A stretch of DNA of 64,000 bases from JBFMGD01 sp040751775 (GCA_040751775.1 JBFMGD010000010.1:1-64000), one strand, 5' to 3'. Numbered from the stretch's first letter, positions 8,719-17,580 are shown. Program-made: numbers and translations. Notes: generated by a model from the letters alone, not told the origin.

Positions 8719-8753
8719 ACATCTGGGTTGGGCCTTGCGTCCGACCCGGGTGT
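8719..8753 (+). other. Intercistronic hairpin between dctP and dctQ
   Basis: A roughly 15-bp stem (ACATCTGGGTTGGGC against GTCCGACCCGGGTGT, with G-U pairs) fills the 95-base gap. It has no T-run, so it looks like a processing or RNA-stabilising hairpin. Such hairpins let the binding protein be made in excess over the membrane subunits. Confidence 0.65.
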
Positions 8754-8759
8754 ATTAAT

Positions 8760-9281
8760 TTGAAGGGGGCGATTAATATTAAACGCCTGGGTTTTATTTA
8801 TAACCACTTTGAAGAAATCTTGCTGGTCGTTTTATTTGCGTTTATGGTTGCCGTTATCTTCCTTCAAGTTATTATGAGATATGTGTTTAACAATTCCCTG
8901 CCCTGGTCAGAAGAGCTGGGACGTTTTATTTTTCAGTGGCTGACCTGGATCGGTATCAGCCTCGGTGCTCGCCTGGGCCAGCATATAAAGATTACGATGC
9001 TCACGGACAAGCTCCCGCCCAAAGGGGCGCAAGCGGCGAATATCCTGTCTGAGATAATCGTGATTATAATTTGTGTTTTAACCATGTATTATGGGGCGGA
9101 GCTCAGCAAGCTATTTATGGCTACCCGGTTTACCACAATCAAGATCAGTTTGGCCTGGGGGTATGCGGCGCTCATCGTTGGATGCGGCTTAATGACCATC
9201 CGCTCGCTGATCTCTATCAAAAATTCTGTGACAGGCCTTATCACCGGCAACCCGGTAGCCAGCTCGCAGAATGTGTCTTGA
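8760..9281 (+). CDS. dctQ: TRAP transporter small membrane subunit (DctQ family)
   Basis: The 173-residue protein has four hydrophobic helices and the DctQ signatures FLQVIMRYVFNNSLPWSEEL and FQWLTWIGISLGARLGQHI. It joins DctM in the membrane to form the Na+-coupled translocator served by DctP. The TTG at 8760 is the only canonical start in frame, but the ribosome-binding AAGGGGG lies at 8763-8769, inside the coding frame. That would suit an unusual ATT start at 8778 instead. The gene is second in the sigma54 operon; dctM follows after 31 bases. Confidence 0.9.
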   Translation: MKGAINIKRLGFIYNHFEEILLVVLFAFMVAVIFLQVIMRYVFNNSLPWSEELGRFIFQWLTWIGISLGARLGQHIKITMLTDKLPPKGAQAANILSEIIVIIICVLTMYYGAELSKLFMATRFTTIKISLAWGYAALIVGCGLMTIRSLISIKNSVTGLITGNPVASSQNVS

Positions 9282-9312
9282 GGCAAGTTAAAGAGGAAGG
9301 AGGATCAATGCA

Positions 9313-10617
9313 GTGGGTATAGCGGTCTTATTCATTGTTTTGCTGTTAATGCTCCTGGTCGGTGTTCCCATCGGGTTTGCCATCGGCGGAGCAACCATGG
9401 CTGCCATGTATTTCTTCACCAACATGAACATGTTAACCGTTGCTCAGTTCAATTACAGCGGCATCAACTCTTTTACAGTTATGGCCATCCCTTTTTTCCT
9501 GCTGGCCGGTGTGATTATGTCCACCGGCGGCATCGCTTCCAAAATCGTTGATTTCGCCTACAAGCTCGTCGGCTTTGTAACGGGAGGCCTGGGTGTTGTG
9601 ACCGTTGTTGCCTGCATGTTTTTCGGCGCGCTGTCCGGATCCGGTATGGCCACCACATCGGCCATCGGAAGCATGATGATTCCTGAAATGAAGAAAAAGG
9701 GATATGATGTTCCCTATTCCACGACGTTGGTTTGTTTCGCGGGCACCATCGGGCTAATCATCCCCCCGAGCCTGGGGTATGTGCTGTACGGATCGGTTAC
9801 CAACACTTCCATTTCGGATTTGTTCCTGGCCGGTATTATCCCCGGTATTACCATCGGCCTCTTTCTTATTGCCATGAACTATTTTATGTGTAAGAGGCTG
9901 AACATCGGTTACAAGGAAGAAAGAGGAGAGGGCGTTACCATCCGCCAGTTTATGCGTCAACGGGCCAAGGATGTGGCGATTTCCTTTAAGAATAGTTTCT
10001 GGGCGTTATTGTCGCCGGTTATCATCCTCGGGGGCATTTACTCCGGAATATTTACACCGACGGAAGCCGCTTGCATTTCCGTAGTATACTCCATTATCGT
10101 CAGTATCTTTATCTACAAGGAAATGAACTTCAAGGGCCTGTATAAAGCTTTTGTGCTGGCTGCCGCGCTAAACGGGATCACCTCTTTTCTTTTGGGATAC
10201 TCGACCATCTTTTCTACCTATATGGCCTACGAGAACATTCCGCGGCAGATATACCAGGGTTTGCTGGCTGCCACGGACAACCCCATGATTATGCTCTTAT
10301 TAATCAACCTGGTCCTCCTGGCCATCGGCACCCTGCTGGATACGGTGCCGGCTTTGATTATCATGGCGCCCATATTACTGCCGGCCGTTGTCAATTACGG
10401 TGTGCATCCGGTTCACTTCGGTATCATCATGACCATTAACCTGGCTATCGGGCTTTGCACGCCGCCGTATGGATGCAATTTATTTGTTGGCGCGGCGGTT
10501 GCCAATATCAAGATGGAAAGTATAATGAAATACCTGATACCCTTCTTGATTGTTTCTTTGCTGGCCCTGGGGGTAATCACTTTTGTGCCGGCGCTGTCGC
10601 TGGTGTTCTTGAGGTAA
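9313..10617 (+). CDS. dctM: TRAP transporter large permease subunit (DctM family)
   Basis: This 434-residue, 12-13-helix permease has DctM landmarks: GVPIGFAIG, FFGALSGSGMATTSAIGSM, GTIGLIIPPSLGYVLYGSVT, SGIFTPTEAA and GLCTPPYGCNLF near the end. It forms the Na+ and substrate path of the TRAP importer. The start is GTG 9313, nine bases after AGGAGG. An ATG at 9308 is closer but gives only a four-residue frame. It is followed 29 bases later by kdd2, which ties the importer to amino-acid breakdown. Confidence 0.93.
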   Translation: MGIAVLFIVLLLMLLVGVPIGFAIGGATMAAMYFFTNMNMLTVAQFNYSGINSFTVMAIPFFLLAGVIMSTGGIASKIVDFAYKLVGFVTGGLGVVTVVACMFFGALSGSGMATTSAIGSMMIPEMKKKGYDVPYSTTLVCFAGTIGLIIPPSLGYVLYGSVTNTSISDLFLAGIIPGITIGLFLIAMNYFMCKRLNIGYKEERGEGVTIRQFMRQRAKDVAISFKNSFWALLSPVIILGGIYSGIFTPTEAACISVVYSIIVSIFIYKEMNFKGLYKAFVLAAALNGITSFLLGYSTIFSTYMAYENIPRQIYQGLLAATDNPMIMLLLINLVLLAIGTLLDTVPALIIMAPILLPAVVNYGVHPVHFGIIMTINLAIGLCTPPYGCNLFVGAAVANIKMESIMKYLIPFLIVSLLALGVITFVPALSLVFLR

Positions 10618-10645
10618 AAACAACACTGAAGATGGGAGCTCTTGA

Positions 10646-11686
10646 ATGAAAGGCAAGGGAGAATACTTCGGCACGCATCGTGTGATCACGCCAAACGGGC
10701 TGCTGCCGCAGGCTGCAGACAAAATAGACAATACACATGATATATGGTCCAATGAAATATTAATTGATGTCATTGCCCTTCAGCCGACTTCAACTGCATT
10801 TCATACGCTGAAAGAAAAGTGCGGAAATGATATCGCAAGAATAAAGGAAGAAATTTTATCGATTGTTGAGAGCAGAGGCAAGTTCCAGGATCCGGTAACC
10901 AAATCGGGCGGAATGCTTATCGGCAAGGTGAAACAAGTCGGGGCCGATCTGCAAGGGAAAATTGATCTAAATGTCGGAGATAAGATCGCCACCCTGGTAT
11001 CGTTATCATTGACGCCCTTAAAGATCTATGAAATCATAGAAATTAACCTGGATACGGAACAGGTTTTTTGCAAAGCAGATGCCGTATTATTCGAAAGCGG
11101 TATCTTTACAAAGATTCCGGATGATTTGGGCCAGGAGCTAAGTTTAGCCGTAATGGATATTGCCGGAGCCCCTGCGCAGGTGGCGATGAATGCAAAACCC
11201 GGTGATGTGGTTGTTGTAATGGGCGCGGGAAAAGCCGGATTGCTTTGCCTGGCGGAAGCGAAAAAAAGAGTGGCGCCCCACGGCAAAGTGGTCTGCCTGG
11301 AGCATTCAGAACTGCAATGTGAAGTTGTAAAGCGTTTAGGCATTGCCGATGTCATCCTGCAAGTCAACGGGCAGAAACCGTTAGAAACATATCACAAGTA
11401 TATGGAAGCCATGAACGGCCGGACCGCTGACTTTACCATCAGTACTGTAAACGTGGTGAATACAGAGTTATCGACGATTTTAGTTACCAGGGATACCGGT
11501 AAAGTATTTTTTTTCAGCATGAGCACAGATTTTGTGAAGGCGTCGTTGGGCGCTGAAGGCGCAAAAAAGTTTGTTACAATGATCCTCGGATCAGGTTACT
11601 ATCCGGGACACGCGGAAATTGCCTACAATACCGTGCGGGAGAATGAAAAACTGAAAGAATATCTTATCGACCGTTACTGTAAATAA
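10646..11686 (+). CDS. kdd: L-erythro-3,5-diaminohexanoate dehydrogenase-like protein (copy 2)
   Basis: The 346-residue protein, with ATG start after GGGAG, carries the Kdd landmarks: YFGTHRVITPNGLLPQ, DPVTKSGGMLIGKV, ATLVSLSLTPLKIYEI, Rossmann MGAGKAGLLC and ISTVNVVNTELSTIL. Its nucleotide loop is one residue shorter than in copy 1 (GAGKAG against GAGGRTG), and by eye the two copies are well under 60% identical. They are therefore old paralogues and not a recent duplication. It would oxidise a 3-amino acid to the 3-keto acid that Kce then cleaves. Its place in the TRAP operon, next to kce, makes it the main catabolic enzyme. Confidence 0.88.
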   Translation: MKGKGEYFGTHRVITPNGLLPQAADKIDNTHDIWSNEILIDVIALQPTSTAFHTLKEKCGNDIARIKEEILSIVESRGKFQDPVTKSGGMLIGKVKQVGADLQGKIDLNVGDKIATLVSLSLTPLKIYEIIEINLDTEQVFCKADAVLFESGIFTKIPDDLGQELSLAVMDIAGAPAQVAMNAKPGDVVVVMGAGKAGLLCLAEAKKRVAPHGKVVCLEHSELQCEVVKRLGIADVILQVNGQKPLETYHKYMEAMNGRTADFTISTVNVVNTELSTILVTRDTGKVFFFSMSTDFVKASLGAEGAKKFVTMILGSGYYPGHAEIAYNTVRENEKLKEYLIDRYCK

Positions 11687-11788
11687 AACTGTTGCCATCT
11701 GTCTAAAGGTGGGAAGAGCAACTCTTCAGAAATAAGTAATCGGCCTGCATGGAAAATGAAAGTGAGTAAGGAAAGGGAGGTAGATAAA

Positions 11789-12601
11789 ATGGATAAACTG
11801 ATTATCACCGCTGCCCTGACCGGCGCCGAAGTAACGCGCCGGCATAACCCCAACCTGCCGATAAGCCCGGCAGAGATTGCCGATGCTGCGTACCAGTGCT
11901 TCCTTGCCGGCGCTTCCATCATCCATCTTCATGTCCGCAATGAAGATGAAACGTCGACCCAATCCGGTGAAGTCTTTAAAGAGGCCATTGATCTGATTCA
12001 AGCGAAGTGTAGCGTAATCGTGCAGGTTTCGACCGGAGGGGCGGTGGGAATGACAGCCGCCGAACGCCTGCAGCCGGTATATCTGAAACCGGAGATGGCC
12101 ACCCTTTCAACCGGTTCTGTCAACTTCGGAGATGACGTTTTTTTTAACTCTACTGCCTATCTGGATGAATTTGCCAAAGTGATACATGAAAATGGCGTTA
12201 AACCGGAAATTGAAGTATTTGATGTGGGAATGATAAACAACGCCATGCAGCTGGTTAAAAAAGGCCTGCTTTCCGAACCCCTGCACTTTGACTTTGTGAT
12301 GGGCGTTCCCGGAGGTATCCCGGCTACCTTGAAAAACCTGCTGCATCTGTCTGAAAGCATTCCCCCGGGAAGTACCTGGACAGTAGCAGGCATGGGCCGT
12401 TTTGAGCTGCCCCTGGGGACAGCGGCGATTATCATGGGCGGCCATGTGCGGGTTGGTTTTGAGGATAATATTTATTATGAAAAAGGGGTTTTGGCGGAGA
12501 GCAATGCCCAGCTGGTGGAGCGCATTGTGCGGGTGGCTCAAATCCACAGCCGCGAGGTCGCATCACCGGATGAAGCCCGCCGGATCCTGGGTTTGAAATA
12601 A
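11789..12601 (+). CDS. kce: 3-keto-5-aminohexanoate cleavage enzyme (BKACE family)
   Basis: This 270-residue enzyme of the DUF849/BKACE family starts at ATG 11789 after GGGAGG; the ATG at 11756 lacks a site. It has the Zn-binding HLHVR motif after an Ala-rich strand (ASIIHLHVRNEDE), the GAEVTRRHNPNLPISP loop, and the family's GGHVRVGFEDN segment near the C-terminus. Kce condenses 3-keto-5-aminohexanoate with acetyl-CoA to give 3-aminobutyryl-CoA and acetoacetate. BKACE enzymes accept many beta-keto acids, so the exact substrate is set here only by the neighbouring Kdd. No kal, atoDA or lysine aminomutase genes follow. Confidence 0.88.
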   Translation: MDKLIITAALTGAEVTRRHNPNLPISPAEIADAAYQCFLAGASIIHLHVRNEDETSTQSGEVFKEAIDLIQAKCSVIVQVSTGGAVGMTAAERLQPVYLKPEMATLSTGSVNFGDDVFFNSTAYLDEFAKVIHENGVKPEIEVFDVGMINNAMQLVKKGLLSEPLHFDFVMGVPGGIPATLKNLLHLSESIPPGSTWTVAGMGRFELPLGTAAIIMGGHVRVGFEDNIYYEKGVLAESNAQLVERIVRVAQIHSREVASPDEARRILGLK

Positions 12602-12949
12602 CTTGCTGGTGGATTTTATTGGATACAACTAAAGTTCTTAAGTTATAAGCCATCTAAGCGGGACTACTATGTCCAAAATCAGGGTTTAATTTCACATCAT
12701 CAAGAGTTTGGGTAGTATAGTCTACCTTTGTTAATTCCAAACTGGGTATTCGAGCTTAACCTTATGCCGTATTATGTTATAATATGACACTTATTACACA
12801 TTATGCAGTTGACGCACATCACAGAATATTGCTACAATTTCTCCAAGTAAAAGCAAATTCATGGTATGGAAGGGCCGTGTCAAGACCCCTCGCAAGTTTC
12901 TTTTTTAGTTCTTACATTGAACAAGTCTGTGGGCCATATCGACGATGGA
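12602..12949. other. Gene-free spacer between kce and the IS110 remnant
   Basis: No credible gene is present; a 68-codon frame at 12784 has no ribosome site and no family resemblance. The spacer holds one copy of an 81-bp repeat (12680-12760). A TATAAT-like run at 12778 has no good -35. Confidence 0.5.
12680..12760. repeat. 81-bp non-coding repeat, copy 1
   Basis: CAGGGTTTAATTTCACATC and the following ~60 bases match 21125-21205 at about 80% by eye. Both copies can fold a short hairpin at the centre (TGGGT-N6-GTCTA here, TGGGC-N6-GCCCA there), and the differences keep pairing through G-U changes. Confidence 0.65.
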
Positions 12950-13620
12950 TCAACCTGGTATTCGCGTGTTGGTTGACGCATGATATTTGATCCGCCGGGA
13001 GCTGTCCCGGGTAACTCTGCTGTCACACTCCTCTATGGCATAAATATGTTCACTTAAGATCATCTGCTGAATGGAATTGTCCAGTTTCAGGGACTTAAGC
13101 CATTGCCAGTGCTTCGATCCCCAGTTTCTTATTCCTTGAGGTGGCCTAACCCCCAGCCGGAGCAAAAATTTTAATAACTTCTGCCGGTTCCGATGTAGAT
13201 CTTCTTTTGCACTTTGCCTTGCTCTTGATAGATCTCTTAAGGTTTCATTGTCTTCATCAGGAACCCATACGCAAGTTAAGTCCCCATTCCTTAGGTGCCT
13301 TGCCAGTTTGCGTGCATCCCTGCGGTCATTTTTTACCTGATCGCCTGGTCTTTGTGGGACTAACGATGATGCCGCCACTATACAAGAGTGTCCCATTGAT
13401 ACTATTTGGCGATATAACCCGTATCCGCACGGGCCGGCCTCATAGCAAAAATATAACTCACAGCCTTTTCTTCTAACCGTTTTACCATTTTCATGACAGA
13501 TGCTGAATCATTATTAATAAAACCTATACTTTCTACATCCTGCTTCCCCGATCTTGCAATCGCTACCGTAATCGAGTCTTTGTGAACATCAAGCCCTACA
13601 AATATGGTATAATTTATCAT
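12950..13620 (-). pseudogene. IS110-family transposase remnant (frameshifted, 3' truncated)
   Basis: The 5' part (13620 to about 13400) begins at ATG after AAGGAGACAGACCC and has the DEDD motif of IS110 recombinases, FVGLDVHKDSITVAIA. A frameshift near 13400 moves to a second frame. That frame carries VKNDRRDARKLARHLRNGDL and LHRNRQKLLKFLLRLGVRPP, the normal middle of the RuvC-like domain. The helical link and the C-terminal Ser-containing Tnp domain are missing after about 12960. The element therefore cannot transpose by itself. It has broken the gene whose C-terminal fragment lies at 13690-13956. Confidence 0.88.
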
Positions 13621-13689
13621 GGGTCTGTCTCCTTCGTTTGTAGCTCTTTTCCTGCTATTATAGCAGGCCTAACCTACGTAGCGCGAGTG

Positions 13690-13956
13690 GGGCCGGCCCT
13701 TCCATTATATCTACCTCTAGAAAAGCTCATTCCTGATGCGATAGAGCTTACCTTTAAAAGCATTAAGGAGCAGGAAAAGGAAGTATTCAACAGGACTGAC
13801 GTTACTATTGTCGAAAACAACTGTATGAGCATGATTGATTACCGTCGTATTACTGAACTGAATGAGTATGATCCTGGCCTGTACAGAAAGTTAGAGGATA
13901 ATCTCAGCAAGGGTTGGGAGACAACCATGAAACTGATAGAAGAAGGGGTAAAATAA
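13690..13956 (+). pseudogene. C-terminal fragment of an unrecognised protein next to IS110
   Basis: The frame reads ALPLYLPLEKLIPDAIELTF and continues for about 65 mostly helical, charged residues to a stop at 13956. No start codon with a ribosome site lies upstream; instead the frame runs into the IS110 left end. I read it as the tail of a gene cut by that insertion. No family is recognised. Confidence 0.5.
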
Positions 13957-13981
13957 GGATATTTCAGGGAAGTGAATATTC

Positions 13982-14116
13982 ATGCTGCGCCAGGTTACTC
14001 TTGGGACTTACCGCAACATATTTGACGAGGACTTTCTATCAAAGAACCGGATCTCGTATGCAGAAGCCATTGAGAAAATGATAAAGATTATTCTGAATGG
14101 CATCGTCAGAAAGTAG
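13982..14116 (+). pseudogene. Possible TetR-family regulator C-terminal fragment
   Basis: Forty-four codons read MLRQVTLGTYRNIFDEDFLS and end SYAEAIEKMIKIILNGIVRK. The final amphipathic helix with 'ailkiLlnGi' resembles the last helix of TetR-type regulators. The DNA-binding half is absent. It lies 93 bases upstream of the methyltransferase block, where such a regulator would fit. This is a weak assignment from a short stretch. Confidence 0.35.
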
Positions 14117-14209
14117 AATATCCGGTTATCATCAACCAGAAAAATAAGCCCAGGGCATAGACGGTATTGTTACAGGTTTCATAGGAAAAAATGCTGCGGA
14201 GGTGTCAAA

Positions 14210-15655
14210 ATGAGTAAGCCTTCTATACCCCTTTCCCGTGCGGTTGCATACGCCGCCGGTATGTTTGGATGGGCGCTGGTACTCAATATTATTATCAACT
14301 ATCTGGTGTATATTTATCTTCCTCCGGAGGACGCGGGGCTGCCCGAGTTGATTCCCAATATTAAGCTGTTTGGAATTATCTCCCTAATCGGGCTTATTAC
14401 CATGGGCAGCCGGCTCCTCGATGCAATAACCGATCCTTGGATTGCAAGCCTTTCTGACCGGTCCCGTTCACGCAGGGGTAGGCGCATCTCTTTTATGGCC
14501 GCCGGGGGCTTTCCCATGGTGGTGCTTATGCTGCTGGTTTATTTTCCTCCTTCTTCCGAGCTGGGCATGTTAAATCTTGTCTGGCTTACTGTTACTCTAT
14601 ATTTGTTTTATATTTTTTTTACGGTATATGCAGTTCCCCATAACGCCTTGATCGCAGAACTTGGGCATACCCCAGCCGAGCGACTTAACCTGTGTACCTA
14701 CCTGTCAATTGCCTGGTTCTTAGGTGCGGTTATCGCCGCCCAGGCGCCTATTTTTTATGAATTATTGATGGATACAGCCGGGATTTCAAAGATCGCAGCG
14801 ATTCGCCTTACTTTTTCAGTTATGGGTGCGGTCGCGCTGATCTGCCTTTATCTACCGGTTTTTCTTGTTGATGAAAAGAGATATAGCTCCGGACAGCCAT
14901 CTTCCATATCCATGATACATTCCTTTAAGCTTACTTTTAAGAACAAGCCGTTTATCATCTTCGCCTTTTCCGACCTGACTTACTGGTTTTTTATGACCAT
15001 ACTGCAGACGGGCCTTATTTACTATATTACGGTGCTGCTGCGGCAGGAGGAAACCTTCTTTTCAACGATCTACCTTTTACTGATGGCGGGTTCTTTTGCC
15101 TGCTACCCCCTGGTAAATTTTGCAGCCAAAGCCATCGGTAAAAAAGCGGTGCTTGTCATATCTTTTTTTCTGTTCATTACGGTAATGAGCTTTGTGATGT
15201 TTGCAGGAATAGATCTGGTGCCCCTTGCACTACCGCTGCAGGGGTATTTGCTTGCGGCTGTCGCCTTTTTCCCCTTGGCTGCTTTCGGTATTTTACCTAA
15301 TGCTATCATCGCTGACATCGCCGAAAATGAAGGCCTCAGGACCGGGAGTTACCGGGAAGGGATGTTTTATGCGGCCCGTAATTTTATGATGAAGGTTGGG
15401 CAAATGTTGGCCATTCTGGTTTTTGTGTCGCTTCTGACTTTTGGTAAGGATGCAGGCAACGACCTGGGGCTGCGCCTTTCTGGTTTGGTCGGGGCGGCAT
15501 TCTGTACGGCAGGACTGGTTATTTTTATATTCTATAACGAAAAGCACCTGCTCCGGGAATCATCCTGGTTAAAAGAACAGAATGAACCGGCAGAAGATTT
15601 GACCGTAGATCGGGCGCAAAAACCATGTCTAAATGAAGATAAAGGAGGTATTTAA
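14210..15655 (+). CDS. GPH-type (MelB-like) MFS transporter
   Basis: The 481-residue membrane protein has about 12 helices. ATG 14210 follows GCGGAGGTG. The loop after helix 2 carries the glycoside-pentoside-hexuronide mark DAITDPWIASLSDRSRSRRG with RRISFM after it, and YAVPHNALIAELG after helix 4. GPH carriers import sugars, betaines or other solutes with Na+ or H+. In Firmicutes, relatives occur beside corrinoid methyltransferases, and here the next two genes are exactly those. The cargo is therefore inferred to be a methylated compound, not a sugar. About 100 bases separate it from the corrinoid protein gene. Confidence 0.85.
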   Translation: MSKPSIPLSRAVAYAAGMFGWALVLNIIINYLVYIYLPPEDAGLPELIPNIKLFGIISLIGLITMGSRLLDAITDPWIASLSDRSRSRRGRRISFMAAGGFPMVVLMLLVYFPPSSELGMLNLVWLTVTLYLFYIFFTVYAVPHNALIAELGHTPAERLNLCTYLSIAWFLGAVIAAQAPIFYELLMDTAGISKIAAIRLTFSVMGAVALICLYLPVFLVDEKRYSSGQPSSISMIHSFKLTFKNKPFIIFAFSDLTYWFFMTILQTGLIYYITVLLRQEETFFSTIYLLLMAGSFACYPLVNFAAKAIGKKAVLVISFFLFITVMSFVMFAGIDLVPLALPLQGYLLAAVAFFPLAAFGILPNAIIADIAENEGLRTGSYREGMFYAARNFMMKVGQMLAILVFVSLLTFGKDAGNDLGLRLSGLVGAAFCTAGLVIFIFYNEKHLLRESSWLKEQNEPAEDLTVDRAQKPCLNEDKGGI

Positions 15656-15754
15656 AGCAATTGCTATCGCCACGCTGACAGCTATTCGCAGATTATTGAT
15701 AAAAAGTGGGAGTTAAGGAAAGCTTAGCAACAGTTTATCAAGGAGGCTGATGCA

Positions 15755-16423
15755 ATGTCGGCTAAGAAGGATGATGAAAAACAAATCTTTACGCAGATCG
15801 TCGCTGCCGTAGTTGAAGGGGAAGAACAAAAGGTGGAGCTGGCGGTCAGCAAGGCCCTTGAGGGGGGAACGGACCCTTTCGCAATCGTGGAGTTTGGAAT
15901 TTCCGCGGGGATGAAAGAGGTGGGAGAGAGGTTCGACCGGAAGGAGTTTTTCCTGCCGGAGCTGATTTGTGCCGCCGCTTCGGTTAAATCATCGTTGGAA
16001 CTGCTCAGGCCCCGTTTGGCGGTCGAACACCAGGCAGGGAAGGCAAAGATTGTTTTCGGCACTGTAGCAGGTGATTTTCATGATATAGGCAAGAACCTTG
16101 TTATCGCTTCCCTTGAGGGGTGTGGCCACACCGTAGAGGACCTGGGTATAGATGTAACCCCTGGGTCTTTTGTGGAAGCGGCCCGGAGCCTTAATGCCCA
16201 TATAGTTGCATGCTCAGCCCTCCTTACTACAACCATGGTTAATATAAAAGATGTAATTGACGCGTTTAAGGCTGCTGGTATGAGAGACAATGTAAAAATC
16301 CTTATCGGAGGAGCATCCATCAACGAAGACTTCTGCCGAAGCGTGGGAGCTGACTACTACGGTGAAAATGTCCAGGCAGCGGTAGCCATCGTTAATAAGA
16401 TTATGGAGGAAGTGATAAGATGA
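15755..16423 (+). CDS. Methyltransferase cognate corrinoid protein (MtbC/MttC-like)
   Basis: The 222-residue protein has the usual two parts. A four-helix cap comes first (about 1-90), then a B12-binding Rossmann domain with the base-off motif D107-x-H109-x-x-G112 in GDFHDIGKNLV. This is followed by DLGIDV, SALLTTTM and IGGASINEDFCRSVGADYY. His109 would ligate cobalt. It carries the methyl group between a substrate methyltransferase and a second methyltransferase. The stop overlaps the start of the UroD-type gene by four bases (ATGA), a tight two-gene unit. No RamA/RACo-type reactivation gene is in this window. Confidence 0.93.
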   Translation: MSAKKDDEKQIFTQIVAAVVEGEEQKVELAVSKALEGGTDPFAIVEFGISAGMKEVGERFDRKEFFLPELICAAASVKSSLELLRPRLAVEHQAGKAKIVFGTVAGDFHDIGKNLVIASLEGCGHTVEDLGIDVTPGSFVEAARSLNAHIVACSALLTTTMVNIKDVIDAFKAAGMRDNVKILIGGASINEDFCRSVGADYYGENVQAAVAIVNKIMEEVIR

Positions 16424-17580
16424 TGATAACATCACGGGAAAGAGTGTCACGTACTCTTGAAGGGAAGTCCACCGATCAGGTTCCTGTTAATTTTAGCGGT
16501 ATCGTCGTAGGCCCTCCGGAGCGAAAATCCGAAGGGGCGCCTTACGGAGTCTTGGCTCTTTATGAATACCTCGGCATAGATGATTACGATCAACCTGTCC
16601 CCGATCCTGATTCGGGCATAGTCATTAATATCGATAAACGGGTTCTGGCCCGCCTCGGTTCAGATATTCGTTATGTATATACGAGCATGCGCCTGCCTGA
16701 AGTGCTACCAGACGGTTCTACCCGTGATATGTACGGTATTGTTACACCCCCTGACGGTAATAAAATTGTGTCACCGGACAGCAGAGCCCCATTGAGGGCT
16801 GCTACCACAGTTGATGATATTAAAAACTACCCGTACTGGCCCGACCCGGCCGATCCGAACTTCAGCATAGGGATACCTGAATACATAAGAACTGTCCGTG
16901 AAACTACCGATTGTGCCCTTCTTCTGAATGCCCCAGTGGTATCAACCATTTTTCATAAATACGCCGCCCTGCGTGGATTTAACAATTGGCTGCTCGATAT
17001 GCGCAAGAACGAAAAGCTTTACTTCGCCTTAACGGAAACCATAACGGAGACAGCCATTGAAACGCTCCGCAACGTTTTGCCTTCTATCGGGACAAATGTC
17101 GATATAATCTATTACGGTGATGATATGGGGATGCAGAGCCAGCCTTTTATGTCCCCGGAGATGTACCGTAAATATGTAAAACCTTATACAAAGCGGTGGG
17201 TCCATGAAGTGAAAAAGCTGTTGCCTCACGTTAAAGTCTTCTACCATACCTGCGGTTCCGTTTATGATTTAATTCCTGATTTTATCGAATGCGGCATAGA
17301 TATTCTTGATCCTCTGCAGCCTCTCGCCTATAAGATGGAGCCATGGCGCCTGAGGAAGGAGTTCGGAGGCCGTATCTGCTTCCACGGAGGCATAGACATC
17401 CAGCGACTGATTAATTTTGGCACCCCACCTGAGATAAAGAACAGGGTAAAGGAGATACTGGCTATCTTTGAAGGATGCCCTTACATACTATCCACCGCAC
17501 ACGTGGTGGAGACAGACGCGCCTCCGGAAAACTTGGTGGCCGTCTACGATGCGGCAGCAGAATACGCAAGGAATGAATAA
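16420..17580 (+). CDS. UroD-family corrinoid methyltransferase (MtaA/CmuA-like)
   Basis: The 386-residue protein belongs to the uroporphyrinogen-decarboxylase-fold methyltransferases. It lacks true UroD residues but has the Zn-binding H276-x-C278 motif in FYHTCGSVYDLI, the GGIDIQ strand, and a later Cys in IFEGCPYIL that can complete the metal site. Such enzymes move methyl groups between a corrinoid protein and tetrahydrofolate or coenzyme M, or act directly on methylated substrates. Sequence alone does not settle which step it performs. It is translationally coupled to the corrinoid protein. No MttB or MtgB partner is visible, so this may be the substrate enzyme. Confidence 0.87.
   Translation: MMITSRERVSRTLEGKSTDQVPVNFSGIVVGPPERKSEGAPYGVLALYEYLGIDDYDQPVPDPDSGIVINIDKRVLARLGSDIRYVYTSMRLPEVLPDGSTRDMYGIVTPPDGNKIVSPDSRAPLRAATTVDDIKNYPYWPDPADPNFSIGIPEYIRTVRETTDCALLLNAPVVSTIFHKYAALRGFNNWLLDMRKNEKLYFALTETITETAIETLRNVLPSIGTNVDIIYYGDDMGMQSQPFMSPEMYRKYVKPYTKRWVHEVKKLLPHVKVFYHTCGSVYDLIPDFIECGIDILDPLQPLAYKMEPWRLRKEFGGRICFHGGIDIQRLINFGTPPEIKNRVKEILAIFEGCPYILSTAHVVETDAPPENLVAVYDAAAEYARNE

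Noticed and set aside
12784..12990. 68-codon frame between kce and IS110
   Set aside because: No ribosome site or similarity, and it runs into the transposase remnant.
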